Part shown: one piece after another, positions 44,664 through 52,634 of the stretch | Numbering within the stretch: the stretch's first letter is position 1 | Layout of the letters: every line of letters starts with the position of its first letter | DNA from: Brevibacillus brevis | Lineage (GTDB): Bacteria > Bacillota > Bacilli > Brevibacillales > Brevibacillaceae | Direction of reading: 5' to 3' | Assembly (NCBI RefSeq): GCF_022026395.1 | Contig: NZ_CP041767.1 | Location: 3,752,501-3,816,500 of the forward strand | DNA: 64,000 nucleotides | The notes under the pieces: generated by a model | Databases searched by the model: none | Told to the model about the DNA's origin: nothing | Seen by the model: only the letters and a program-made list of their open reading frames with translations | Translations under genes and position numbers: made by a program

Positions 44664-45839
44664 CTATAAAGAAGCAGCAGGTATAACCCCCTGCCTGTGC
44701 AGCCTGTTCAGATCTTCCTCTGTCAGGTTCAGCTTGCGTTTGAGCAGTTCGTGCGTGTAATCGGTGTGCCATGGGGGTGACAACCTCTCTGCCCTGTAAC
44801 GATGCGAGAAGCTCCCCTCTTGATTGAACGACTTCTTTTCCAAATAAGGAAGCGTATACGCTATCTCCCTGTTCGCAACGTACGGATTGTCTGCCCAGTT
44901 TTCCCAATCTTCAACAGCGGTCAGACAGCAATCCACTTCGCTGCCCAACTCACTCCACTCGGCTTGGGTTCTGGACAGAAACAGTGCTTTCATATCGTCA
45001 AACACTTCTGGATACTCAGCAACGCTCGCCAGGTGGCATAGCTCCCAGTCTGCTCTTCCTACCGCGCGGCAAAAATTGAGCCAGAACTTCTCTTCCAGGG
45101 CAGCAAGCGCGACATACTGACCGTCTGCTGTCTCAAAAACCTGGTACGCCAGCAAATTCCCTCTTCCTGTTTCCCGTCCAATCGACGAACTGTATGTCAT
45201 AAACAGCGCATGAAGCCCTGTCCAAGAACTAAACAAGTCAGCCGATGATACATCCAAATAAGCTCCTCGTCCTGTCCGCGCACGTTGCACAAGCGCCGCA
45301 CATATTTGTTCACTGGCATACAGCCCAAGCGCGTAATCAGTAAGCGGAGTATCAGCAACAACGGGCTTTCCTTCCAGATCGCGAACCAGCGAGAGAAATC
45401 CGCTTACTGCCTGGACATTCAAGTCATGCCCCCCTATTTGGTATAGCTCCCCGCTTTGACCATAGCCCGTCACAGAACAATAAATAACCGCAGGGTGCAT
45501 CTCCCACAGGCGATCATAATCAAGTCCCAAATGTCGCATCACACCGGGTCGATAGCTTTCCACCACGACATCAGCCTGTCTGGCCAGAGCAAACGCGAGC
45601 GCTTTTCCCTCATTTGTCCGCAAATTCAAGGAAATACTTTTATGATTGCGATGTGAACGCAGGTAAAACGCTCCCGTCTCTCTAGCTTCGGATTGAGTTG
45701 GCCTGGTTAACGATGAGTGAGCATTGTCGTGATACGGTTCCACCTCGATGACCTCTGCCCCCAAATCAGCCAGGCGCATCGTACAAATCGGACCTGGAAG
45801 ATGGCGAGAAAAATCGACTATCGTCACTCCTGTCAGCAT
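44664..45839 (-). CDS. CaiB/BaiF-family CoA transferase or racemase
   Basis: 391 residues of the type III CoA-transferase family: VTIVDFSRHLPGPICTMRLADLGAEVIEVE at the start, FYLRSHRNHKSISLNLRTNEG, DVVVESYRPGVMRHLGLDY and YCSVTGYGQSGE. The first GDD/Asp region characteristic of formyl-CoA transferase is only partly recognisable; alpha-methylacyl-CoA racemases share the fold. ATG 45839 follows GGGGGAG. Forms an operon with the downstream hydratase. Confidence 0.85.
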   Translation of the reverse strand: MLTGVTIVDFSRHLPGPICTMRLADLGAEVIEVEPYHDNAHSSLTRPTQSEARETGAFYLRSHRNHKSISLNLRTNEGKALAFALARQADVVVESYRPGVMRHLGLDYDRLWEMHPAVIYCSVTGYGQSGELYQIGGHDLNVQAVSGFLSLVRDLEGKPVVADTPLTDYALGLYASEQICAALVQRARTGRGAYLDVSSADLFSSWTGLHALFMTYSSSIGRETGRGNLLAYQVFETADGQYVALAALEEKFWLNFCRAVGRADWELCHLASVAEYPEVFDDMKALFLSRTQAEWSELGSEVDCCLTAVEDWENWADNPYVANREIAYTLPYLEKKSFNQEGSFSHRYRAERLSPPWHTDYTHELLKRKLNLTEEDLNRLHRQGVIPAASL

Positions 45840-45929
45840 GATTTGACTCCCCCTTCACCGACTACACTCATTTGGAATTCGAGATGAACGACTGTTCACC
45901 CTCTTTTTTAATGGAAAATTCAAACAAAT

Positions 45930-45960
45930 AAAAAAAGCCGTCCCCTGCGGAACGACTTTC
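45930..45960 (-). terminator. Terminator of the DUF4870 gene
   Basis: AAGTCGTtCC and GGaCGGCTT arms, imperfect, followed by seven T on the minus strand, 11 bases past the DUF4870 stop. Confidence 0.6.
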
Positions 45961-45970
45961 CCAAGAACGG

Positions 45971-46321
45971 TTATTTGATAAACCGGAGAGTGAGCGGGTA
46001 ACGGAATTCCTTTCCCTCATTCGCTTTCACCGCAGCGATAATAACGAAAATCGCCCAAAAAATAAAGAGGGCTCCCAATAATAGTACGCCAATAAAAATA
46101 ATGATCAACAAACTTGAAATGGCGGCATAAATCGTCACCGAGATACTAAAATTCAAGGCCTCTTTTCCATGCTGATAAAAAAAGGCTCCTTCTTCACGTT
46201 TGATCAACCATACGATTAAAGGTCCTAGTACATTGCCGAACGGAACGATAAAACCAAGGAAGGCAGATAGATGTACGATCATCGCCCACATTCGTTCCTC
46301 TTTCCCATTCAGGAATTGCAT
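45971..46321 (-). CDS. DUF4870 (Tic20-like) membrane protein
   Basis: 116 residues, about three to four hydrophobic helices: ERMWAMIVHLSAFLGFIVPFGNVLGPLIVWLIKREE, then FYQHGKEALNFSISVTIYAAIS and AVKANEGKEFRYPLTLRFI. These are DUF4870 markers. ATG 46321 follows GGAGG at 7 bases; an ATG two codons earlier is too near. Role unknown. Confidence 0.87.
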   Translation of the reverse strand: MQFLNGKEERMWAMIVHLSAFLGFIVPFGNVLGPLIVWLIKREEGAFFYQHGKEALNFSISVTIYAAISSLLIIIFIGVLLLGALFIFWAIFVIIAAVKANEGKEFRYPLTLRFIK

Positions 46322-46385
46322 ACCCATACCTCCATTAATCCTTTTCCTCTATTGTACGACAAATTGTGCAAAACTTGCGAAAAAA

Positions 46386-46411
46386 CGAAAAAAGCGCCAC
46401 TTTGGCGCCTT
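46386..46411 (-). terminator. Terminator of the coat-like gene
   Basis: AAAGCGCCA and TGGCGCCTTT arms (46391-46411), 3-base loop, with a T run on the minus strand; 6 bases beyond the stop of the Cys/Gly/Tyr-rich gene. Confidence 0.75.
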
Positions 46412-46417
46412 TCTCTA

Positions 46418-46669
46418 TTAATACTTGCTCTCGTGACTTCCACCGTAACCGCCGCCGTATCCGCCACCATAAGAGGAGCCGTAACCATCGTAACCGCCGT
46501 AACCGCCGCCGAAGTGGTCATAACCACCAAAGTGACCGTGTCCACAGCTACGACCGTATGGTTTACAATGGGTTTTGTAGTGTGGCTTGTAGAAGCAATG
46601 CTTTCTGTACACTTTCTTTTCGCAGCATTTAAAGCATCTGCGACGAGATCTTCTGCATCCGCAACTCAT
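46418..46669 (-). CDS. Cys-His-Arg-rich and Gly-Tyr-repeat protein, spore-coat-like
   Basis: 83 residues in two parts. Residues 1-45 are basic and rich in Cys (7) and His (MSCGCRRSRRRCFKCCEKKVYRKH and HYKTHCKP). Residues 46-78 form a Gly-Tyr-Gly repeat (GGYDHFGGGYGGYDGY and so on). Cross-linkable Tyr-rich and Cys-rich repeats are characteristic of spore coat or exosporium proteins, a role I infer rather than see. ATG 46669 follows GGAAGGGGTG. No signal peptide. Confidence 0.6.
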   Translation of the reverse strand: MSCGCRRSRRRCFKCCEKKVYRKHCFYKPHYKTHCKPYGRSCGHGHFGGYDHFGGGYGGYDGYGSSYGGGYGGGYGGSHESKY

Positions 46670-46950
46670 TAACCTCACCCCTTCCTGTTCGTTACATCTA
46701 CAAGGTATGTAGGTGAAGACATATCGGCATGGACAGAAGTCTATATACGAATCAAAATCAGCGGATGTCTCGTAGGCAATTCACTAGCAGGAGTGGTCAA
46801 ACGCTGATTGGATCGCACTTTTTCCGGCGCTGCGAATGGAAATGATCGTATAGGAATTCAAAATCTATCGTCAACAGGAGCAAAGGCATGAAGCCTGTAT
46901 ACGGGGTCATACTAATTCAGATGACAATTCCTTAGGAAGAAGGTGCCTTC
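46670..46950. other. 281-base gap between coat-like gene and yjzC
   Basis: No full gene seen. It contains the divergent promoters. A 15-codon ATG frame (46888-46935, CAGGAG upstream) ends 15 bases before yjzC and is the only small coding candidate. Confidence 0.5.
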
Positions 46951-47121
46951 GTGGGAGAACACAGCCGTTTTCGTGAAGGAGAAAAGTCTCCGAAAAATGC
47001 CGTATACATGGAGATTGGTGAGTCCGGTGCAAGCGTGCAGGACCCGATGATCATCGAGCTTTCCAGAGGGGAAAAGTTCCCCGCTACACGAAATAAAAAT
47101 CGCGTATGGACACAAAAGTAA
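46951..47121 (+). CDS. yjzC: YjzC-family small protein
   Basis: 56 residues from a GTG start at 46951 (GAAGAAGG upstream). The sequence VGEHSRFREGEKSPKNAVYM, followed by EIGESGASVQDP and SRGEKFPATRNKNRVWTQK, matches YjzC of Bacillus (GQQHRFRPGQKAPN, EIGETGS, GDKFPENTNHNRQWTYK) position by position. YjzC is a conserved small protein of unknown function. Terminator at 47131-47170 follows. A length cut-off would miss it. Confidence 0.82.
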   Translation: MGEHSRFREGEKSPKNAVYMEIGESGASVQDPMIIELSRGEKFPATRNKNRVWTQK

Positions 47122-47130
47122 GAATGCAAA

Positions 47131-47170
47131 AACCAACCTGGCAACATGCACAAGGTTGGTTCTCTTTTTT
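47131..47170 (+). terminator. Terminator of yjzC
   Basis: AACCAACCT (47131-47139) and AGGTTGGTT (47153-47161), 9-bp stem, then CTCTTTTTT. Confidence 0.75.
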
Positions 47171-47171
47171 C

Positions 47172-47423
47172 CTAAATGTCGTCGTCTTCGTCGTCGTTTT
47201 CTTCCTCTTCGTCTTCTTCATCGCCGCTCAAGTAAATAATGGTGACACCCAAGCTCTCCAACAACGAAAGGACTTCTTTGTTCAACTCCTGATCCATGAG
47301 CAATCCCAGGCTTTCCACGAGCTCGAGCTCTTCCAGTTCGCCCTGTTCAGCATCCTCGATCAGTTCTATGATTTCGGTCATTCGCTTTTTTTCCAATACA
47401 GCTACGAGTTCATCTCTTGTCAT
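47172..47423 (-). CDS. Acidic protein resembling sigma region 1.1 / RNA polymerase delta
   Basis: 83 residues, very acidic. Residues 1-65 are helical, with ELVAVLEKKRMTEIIELIEDAEQGELEELELVESLG and a closing NKEVLSLLESLGVTIIYLSGD; this end resembles the EEYYEFLGEQGVELI motif of sigma-A region 1.1. The last 16 residues are almost all Asp/Glu (EEDEEEENDDEDDDI), like the tail of the delta subunit RpoE. Both relations are weak and from memory. No HTH of the RpoE winged type is obvious. Role unknown; a nucleic-acid-mimic or polymerase-binding protein is possible. Confidence 0.55.
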   Translation of the reverse strand: MTRDELVAVLEKKRMTEIIELIEDAEQGELEELELVESLGLLMDQELNKEVLSLLESLGVTIIYLSGDEEDEEEENDDEDDDI

Positions 47424-47514
47424 AAATGGTTTTACACCTCATTTTCTACTCTCTATGCTTTATAATAGTACATAAACGAACCATTGAAAACCAAGCAGTG
47501 AGGTGAAGATCACC

Positions 47515-48048
47515 ATGTATCCGCAACCGTATCTGGATTATTTGATCCAATTTCATGTAGAACGCGATTATTTTGAGTGTCATGAGATTCTCGAGGAGTA
47601 TTGGAAAAGCGCTCCTCCCCATGAGCGACAGCCAGTGTGGGTAGGTTTGATTCAAATCTCCGTCGCTCTTTATCACCAGAGACGCGGGAATCAGTCAGGT
47701 GCAATCAAAATGCTCACGAGCGCCATTTCCCTTGTCAAAAAGCATCATCTTGACATTCAGAAGCTCGGGTTGGATAGTGCCAGTCTGGTAAGCCTGCTTG
47801 AAGAGCGCCTGACGGAAATGCAAAATGGTCTGCCCTATCGAAGCCTGTCCTTGCCGATGTCCGATTCCTTGAAAAAAGCGTATCAAGAGGCTTGTGCGAT
47901 GCAAAATCACCCAGAAGATCGGGATAGCGATATGCAAGACGCCTACTTGCTGAATAAGCATACCTTGAGGGATCGCAGCGACGTTTTGGCAGAACGCCAG
48001 CACCAGCTACAAATGCGCGAAGCACGTCGAAACAACGAGTCAAGCTAA
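47515..48048 (+). CDS. DUF309-family protein
   Basis: 177 residues. The DUF309 signature is FHVERDYFECHEILEEYWKSAPP with a WVGLIQISVALYHQRRGNQSGAIKML segment; the conserved H, E and Y..H residues suggest a small helical bundle, possibly metal-binding. The C-terminal 70 residues are hydrophilic. ATG 47515 follows GAGGTGA. The stop overlaps by 4 bases the convergent gene at 48045. Function unknown. Confidence 0.85.
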   Translation: MYPQPYLDYLIQFHVERDYFECHEILEEYWKSAPPHERQPVWVGLIQISVALYHQRRGNQSGAIKMLTSAISLVKKHHLDIQKLGLDSASLVSLLEERLTEMQNGLPYRSLSLPMSDSLKKAYQEACAMQNHPEDRDSDMQDAYLLNKHTLRDRSDVLAERQHQLQMREARRNNESS

Positions 48049-48596
48049 TCTGTGTACAACTGCAAAAAAGTGGCTGGGACAGCATCACTCAAACAATAGC
48101 GCTCACCCACTCGGTAAAAGCAAATGCCGGCTTCATGGGCCTCCTTTGCATTCACAGTGACGAGGCGCAATGTGTCTGTAGGCTCTCCGATATGCTCCGG
48201 TCTATCCGCAAGCTGCACATACTCACTGGCAATCGGCAACAGACCGCCAGTGAGTACTTGTTTCAATAACTTTCGATGTGTCCCGTAGTAGAGAACGTCA
48301 GGGGGCACGATCTCCATGAGCCTGCTTTTTGCAATCGAGGGCAAAAAGCCGTAGGTAACTCGAATGAGTGCTCCTCCGTCCCATTCGATACTTCGCTCCG
48401 GATCGAATTCCATGACTTGGTGAAGATCTTGCCTCGTTATATATGCGCACCCTTTCAGCGTATGAAGATATTTCAGCAACGGCTCGACCGGGGTATACCC
48501 ATACGTGTCATAGTAGAGTTGAAATGCTTCACTGTTTTGCCGAAGTATACTGAGCAGTCGCTTGCGAAGTCTCGTTTCTTCATGAATGGCCAGCAT
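48045..48596 (-). CDS. Tpt1/KptA-like (RNA 2'-phosphotransferase fold) protein with altered catalytic residues
   Basis: 183 residues aligning by eye with KptA/Tpt1, which removes splice-junction 2'-phosphates with NAD+. Matching segments: LLSILRQNSEAFQLYY (14-29), DPERSIEWDGGALIRVTYG (65-83), PPDVLYYGTHRKLLKQVLTGGLLP (98-121), VQLAD, and AGICFY with a C-terminal CLSDAVPATFLQLY. The family's Arg-His-Arg-Arg set here reads Arg-19, Gln-20, Arg-79 and Ser-124, and the VHLS motif is VQLA. So the His and last Arg are replaced, and classical activity is doubtful. No operon partner; tail-to-tail with DUF309. Confidence 0.6.
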   Translation of the reverse strand: MLAIHEETRLRKRLLSILRQNSEAFQLYYDTYGYTPVEPLLKYLHTLKGCAYITRQDLHQVMEFDPERSIEWDGGALIRVTYGFLPSIAKSRLMEIVPPDVLYYGTHRKLLKQVLTGGLLPIASEYVQLADRPEHIGEPTDTLRLVTVNAKEAHEAGICFYRVGERYCLSDAVPATFLQLYTD

Positions 48597-48620
48597 CCGT
48601 TCCGCCCTCCTCCTATCCGG

Positions 48621-49301
48621 TCAATAAATCCAGAGAACCACAGCTATTGCCAGACCCAAATCCGCGAGTAAATGGCTAATCCAGTTTGGATAAATCGAAG
48701 GAAACATTTCTTTCATCCATCCCCATATCAGCCCAGCGCCCAAAACCAACGAGGTAATTAACAAGCCGTTTCGAAAACCAAATAAGATCGTAGAGATAAT
48801 CAGGTGATACAAAGAATAAAAGAAGCCAGAAAGGAAAATGGACATCAAGCGGGACAAGGATGCACGAAACCGCTGCAATACGAAGCCTCGCCAAAACAAT
48901 TCTTCCAGCAGCGAGTTAATGAAAATAAGATAGCCAGCAAAAACCAAAATCCAGCGGCGCTCAATCCCCCATGCTTCCATACCTGCTCGAACGACTTCCG
49001 GTCTTCCCGGTTCCTGCAAGAGCAACCAAAGTCCAGCCAGCACTCCTGTCAACATCAGAACGCCAAGTGCCAGTCCGTATAAAGTACCCTGCCATTCAAA
49101 ACTTCCCCACGCGAAACGCCAGTGCTTTCGCAAATCTCCCTCCCACCATGCGTGAATGACGGGAATACAGATGCAAACGAGCACATGAAAAGAAAAGAAC
49201 GTGATAATGACGCTATGCTTTTCCACCAGTCCGTAAAAGATCGTGAGTGTCGCAGCAAATCCGTACACGATCAACAGTAGTAACGTTCGTTTTCGCGCCA
49301 T
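48621..49301 (-). CDS. CPBP-family intramembrane metalloprotease
   Basis: 226 residues, about seven membrane helices. The CPBP (Abi) motifs are present: EELFWRGFVLQRF, FYSLYHLI and NWISHLLADLG, giving the two Glu and His residues of the metalloprotease active site. Members process prenylated proteins, mature bacteriocins or confer bacteriocin immunity; here nothing shows which. It lies 24 bases from the Tpt1-like gene's start, in the same direction. Confidence 0.83.
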   Translation of the reverse strand: MARKRTLLLLIVYGFAATLTIFYGLVEKHSVIITFFSFHVLVCICIPVIHAWWEGDLRKHWRFAWGSFEWQGTLYGLALGVLMLTGVLAGLWLLLQEPGRPEVVRAGMEAWGIERRWILVFAGYLIFINSLLEELFWRGFVLQRFRASLSRLMSIFLSGFFYSLYHLIISTILFGFRNGLLITSLVLGAGLIWGWMKEMFPSIYPNWISHLLADLGLAIAVVLWIY

Positions 49302-49494
49302 TTACGAATAGCTCCTTTTGTGCGTAATGGCCGCAGTATTGCGTTAGTTTGTCCGTTATAAATACGAAGAATACCCACAGAGACAATAAATATACAAGCG
49401 TTTGCATGAATGCTATACTAGATAAATCGCTTTTTATCAAAAAATGGTTCGATTCAAATTTTTACCTATCTAACGAATGTTTGGAGTGGCTCTC

Positions 49495-50694
49495 ATGTTA
49501 TGGCGTAATCGTACCTTTCTGCTTTTAATGAGCGGAGAGATCGTCGCGGGAGCGGGCATGTGGATTTCGATTATTGCCAATCTTGCGTTCATGCAGAAAC
49601 TTGTTCCTTCTGATACGGTGAAGGGCTTGATTCTGATGTGTGGATTGGTGGTCAGCATTCTCCTCGCCCCTAAAGCGGGTGTGGTGATTGACATGTACGA
49701 CAAAGGCAAGATCATGCTGTTTGCCAGTGTGGTCCGAACACTCAGCCCAGTCTTCATGTTCCCTGCTCTTGCAAACGATTCTCTTCTGTGGATGATCGTA
49801 TCTTTGATCGTGATGCAATGCTCTGCTGCTTTTTATTTTCCGACCGTGCAGGCTTCCTTGCCAGCCATCCTTTCCCAGGACGAGTTACTCAAGGCAAACA
49901 GCGCATATTTGAATATTTCTACCCTCTCGCGCATTGGGGGAACAGCAATCGGCGGTATACTCGTTGCATCCATGGACCTGTCCATGCTGTATGTCTGCTC
50001 TATCATCGCGTATGCAGTACTCGCTGTGGTCACGCTCTTTCTCCGCATTCCACCCGTCACTTCTCGGAAAATTCAGGAAAAAGTGGAGTTCCGCGAAGTA
50101 CTGACGATCTCGCGGCAAGACCCGGCTTTGTTTGTCGGGTTGATTAATAATGGGTTGATCACCTTGTTCCTTGGCGGTGTGAACCTGATGATCTTGAACT
50201 TTAGCGAGCTGCAGCAGGAACCTCAGCTCATGGGATGGATCTATGCAGCAGAAGGAATCAGCATTTTGATTGGAGGGCTCTTGGCCAAACGTTGGATAGG
50301 CCGCAGAAACCTCGTGGCAGCGTCCACCATCATGCTCTTCTTCTTCGCGCTGTCCCAGTTTGGCATGTCATTCGCGGATAACAAATTCATGGTGCTTGCT
50401 TCCTTCTCCGTGTTCGGCTTTGTCGTTGCTTTCTTCTTTCCGGTCATCGCAACGATTTTCCAGAAGCGCCTACCTCCACACCAGCAAGGGCGATTCTTTT
50501 CTTTCAAAAGCATGCTGGATCGTGGGTTCTTCTTGTTGGCTCTCGCAATTACAGGAGTTGGGCTGGACCTTCTCGGCATTAGCGGCTACCTCCTCTTCAT
50601 CGGCTCGCTGACATTGCTCTTTGGCTTGTTGACTTTCATCTACAGTAAAAAGCATAAGCTGGATGTCCGCTCCCACGATGAAGCAGCTGCCTAG
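49495..50694 (+). CDS. MFS transporter (MFS_3-like)
   Basis: 399 residues with about 12 membrane helices. N-terminal RNRTFLLLMSGEIVAGAGMWI and the FPTVQASLPAILSQDELLKANSAYLNIST loop fit the MFS_3/transmembrane secretion effector group that includes macrolide and enterobactin exporters. ATG 49495 follows TTGGAGTGG; an ATG six codons earlier is less likely. Substrate unknown. Confidence 0.85.
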   Translation: MLWRNRTFLLLMSGEIVAGAGMWISIIANLAFMQKLVPSDTVKGLILMCGLVVSILLAPKAGVVIDMYDKGKIMLFASVVRTLSPVFMFPALANDSLLWMIVSLIVMQCSAAFYFPTVQASLPAILSQDELLKANSAYLNISTLSRIGGTAIGGILVASMDLSMLYVCSIIAYAVLAVVTLFLRIPPVTSRKIQEKVEFREVLTISRQDPALFVGLINNGLITLFLGGVNLMILNFSELQQEPQLMGWIYAAEGISILIGGLLAKRWIGRRNLVAASTIMLFFFALSQFGMSFADNKFMVLASFSVFGFVVAFFFPVIATIFQKRLPPHQQGRFFSFKSMLDRGFFLLALAITGVGLDLLGISGYLLFIGSLTLLFGLLTFIYSKKHKLDVRSHDEAAA

Positions 50695-50791
50695 TATCGG
50701 CATATAACGTACCATGACAAACGCTTTCCTATCGACCATGCTTTGGTGTACACTATTGAAGTATGTTGAACACTTATGGAGGCGTTTTTCC

Positions 50792-51271
50792 ATGCAGATA
50801 CTTTCCTCTCCCGTTTTGGGAATCTTGCTGCCTCTCGTGATGGCTATTGCAGTGATCTTTTTGAGAATGCGTCGGCAAAAAAAGCCGGCTTCTGCAAAAA
50901 GCATTATTTTGCCACCATTCTTTATGGCGACAGGGTTTGCGATGTTTTTGTTCCCGGAGGCGCAATTACCGCCCAAGTTTGATATTGCAGCCTTTGTGGT
51001 TGGGGTTATCTTTTCGATTCCGTTGATTATGACATCACGTTTTGAAATCATTGGGCAAGATGTGTATCTGAAACGGTCCCGTGCGTTTTTCTTCATTTTG
51101 TCCGGTCTGTTGGTCATCCGGCTGATTATTAAACTGTTGATCAATGATAGCTTTACACCGATTCAAACAGGTGGACTGTTCTTCTTGCTCGCATTCGGTA
51201 TGCTCGTGCCTTGGCGTATCGCGATGCTGGTGATGTACCGGAACTTAACCAAAAAGACGTTTGGTACCTAA
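50792..51271 (+). CDS. ccdC: CcdC-family membrane protein
   Basis: 159 residues with five hydrophobic helices. Match to CcdC: RMRRQKKPASAKSIILPPFFMATGFAMFLFPE, FVVGVIFSIPLIMTSRFE, DVYLKRSRAFFFILSGLLVIRLIIKL. CcdC is linked to cytochrome c maturation in Bacillus, though its role is dispensable there. ATG 50792 follows GGAGGC. It is followed by the terminator at 51276. Confidence 0.85.
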   Translation: MQILSSPVLGILLPLVMAIAVIFLRMRRQKKPASAKSIILPPFFMATGFAMFLFPEAQLPPKFDIAAFVVGVIFSIPLIMTSRFEIIGQDVYLKRSRAFFFILSGLLVIRLIIKLLINDSFTPIQTGGLFFLLAFGMLVPWRIAMLVMYRNLTKKTFGT

Positions 51272-51275
51272 TAGA

Positions 51276-51305
51276 AAACCACCTCCAATGCGAGGTGGTT
51301 TCTTT
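51276..51305. terminator. Terminator of ccdC
   Basis: AAACCACCTC and GAGGTGGTTT arms, 6-base loop, T-rich tail. On the other strand an A/T-rich side lets it also end the convergent NUDIX gene. Confidence 0.8.
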
Positions 51306-51306
51306 C

Positions 51307-51714
51307 TTAAAATTCTACATAAAACGGATGCTCTTCTTCTCGCAAACACAACTCAATCCGTTGCCGGAAGTTTTTCCAGGTGACCATCTCCAGCGCTTCC
51401 TCTACCGGAAAAAAGCCTGCCTGCAAGCATTCCGGGGTCGTGATCAATTTTCCGCCGATCGGTTTGGCTAAAAATAACGCATTGCAGAGGCTTTTCCTCA
51501 CATTTTGAAAAATACCGCAAAATTTCGTCACTTCAATCTCTAAACCGCACTCTTCCTTCGTCTCTCGAATGGCTGCCTCCTTGAGAGATTCGCCCTCTTC
51601 TACTTTTCCACCGGGCATTTCCCATCCTCTGCGCGGACCCTTGATCAATAAAATCTCCTGACGCTCATTGATAATAATCGCTGCTGTGGAAATCGTATGC
51701 CGAGGTGATCCCAT
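51307..51714 (-). CDS. NUDIX hydrolase
   Basis: 135 residues. The Nudix box G-x5-E-x7-RE-x2-EE-x-G is intact in GGKVEEGESLKEAAIRETKEECG (residues 45-67), with RGWEMPGG before it. NUDIX enzymes cleave nucleoside diphosphate derivatives; the substrate cannot be read here. ATG 51714 follows GGGAGGC; the frame is open further upstream but without a site. It lies 25 bases downstream of the broken VOC gene. Confidence 0.88.
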   Translation of the reverse strand: MGSPRHTISTAAIIINERQEILLIKGPRRGWEMPGGKVEEGESLKEAAIRETKEECGLEIEVTKFCGIFQNVRKSLCNALFLAKPIGGKLITTPECLQAGFFPVEEALEMVTWKNFRQRIELCLREEEHPFYVEF

Positions 51715-51739
51715 ATGTACGCCTCCCTTTTTTAAACGA

Positions 51740-52556
51740 CTACTCCAGCGCTGCCAGAAAGTAAGATCCTCCACCAATCTTATACTCGCTATTCTTGCAT
51801 GCTCCTGCGAGCTTCGCAAAAAACGGTCTTTGCCCGCGATTTTTCCATGCCGTCTGCGCCAATCCCTCCTCAGTCGGTTGGCAAAGCACTACATTTCCCC
51901 CCGGAAGTTCAAATGCTTGGCAGATAGCCCCCAGTTTTTTATCGTGGAATACTTCGCTCTTCTCCCACCCAAACCAGCTTTGCCAACGGGCTGTCGCTTC
52001 TTCCAGATCCTTTACTGCATAGCCTACTGACTGGAGATGAGCTGCACCGTTCGGATGTGCGGCAATCATACCGCGATTCGTCAAATCTTCTCTTCTCTCT
52101 TCATCCGTTTGCGACCATTCAATGAGAAATGGCGGGAGAAGAGCACTATCTGTATCTTCGAGAAACAACATCCGCCACCGAAGCGTCGTACCATCATCAC
52201 GCGTACTGATTTCCCGCAACAGGTCCAGTAACCTGCAAGCCTTGGCTTCGCAGGCGCTCTGCCCACGCATCCATCTCGTTGGTCCGAAGCGCAATCTGAC
52301 CGAATCCTTCCCCCTTTGCTTCATCCTCGATACATTGACGTACGAGCGGATTCTCTGATTGTCGAGCAAGCTCCTGGTGTTCAACCGCCAAAAATTCAAC
52401 ATAAGAAAGCCCGAAATAACTAAGGCTATTCCATGTCCCCCAAGACGCATGACGCCCTCCAGCTACCGCATGAAAACCCGCTTGGCAAAATTGTTCCGCT
52501 GCTTCCTGTGGAGTCCGATGTACAAAATGAACCAAATGATCAAAAGTTAATCGCAC
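51740..52556 (-). pseudogene. Glyoxalase-like (VOC) gene broken by a +1 frameshift
   Basis: Two frames join as one protein of the glyoxalase-like domain family (PF13468-type). The 5' part (GTG 52556) encodes HLVHFVHRTPQEAAEQF, RHASWGTWNSLSYFGLSYVEF and QIALRTNEMDAWAERLRSQGL; the 3' part continues with STRDDGTTLRWRMLFLED, PPFLIEWSQTDEERREDL and the second VOC half. The frame changes at 52210-52215 (GGGAAA on the minus strand, TTTCCC on plus); removing one base there would restore about 270 residues. Like fakA, the site is a homopolymer, so sequencing error is possible. Confidence 0.75.
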
Positions 52557-52634
52557 CTTTTTTCGCCCCTTTTTCGTATTACTTATAGGATATCAAACTT
52601 CATTTATGTAAGGATAGAAAGACAAGGGGGAAAA

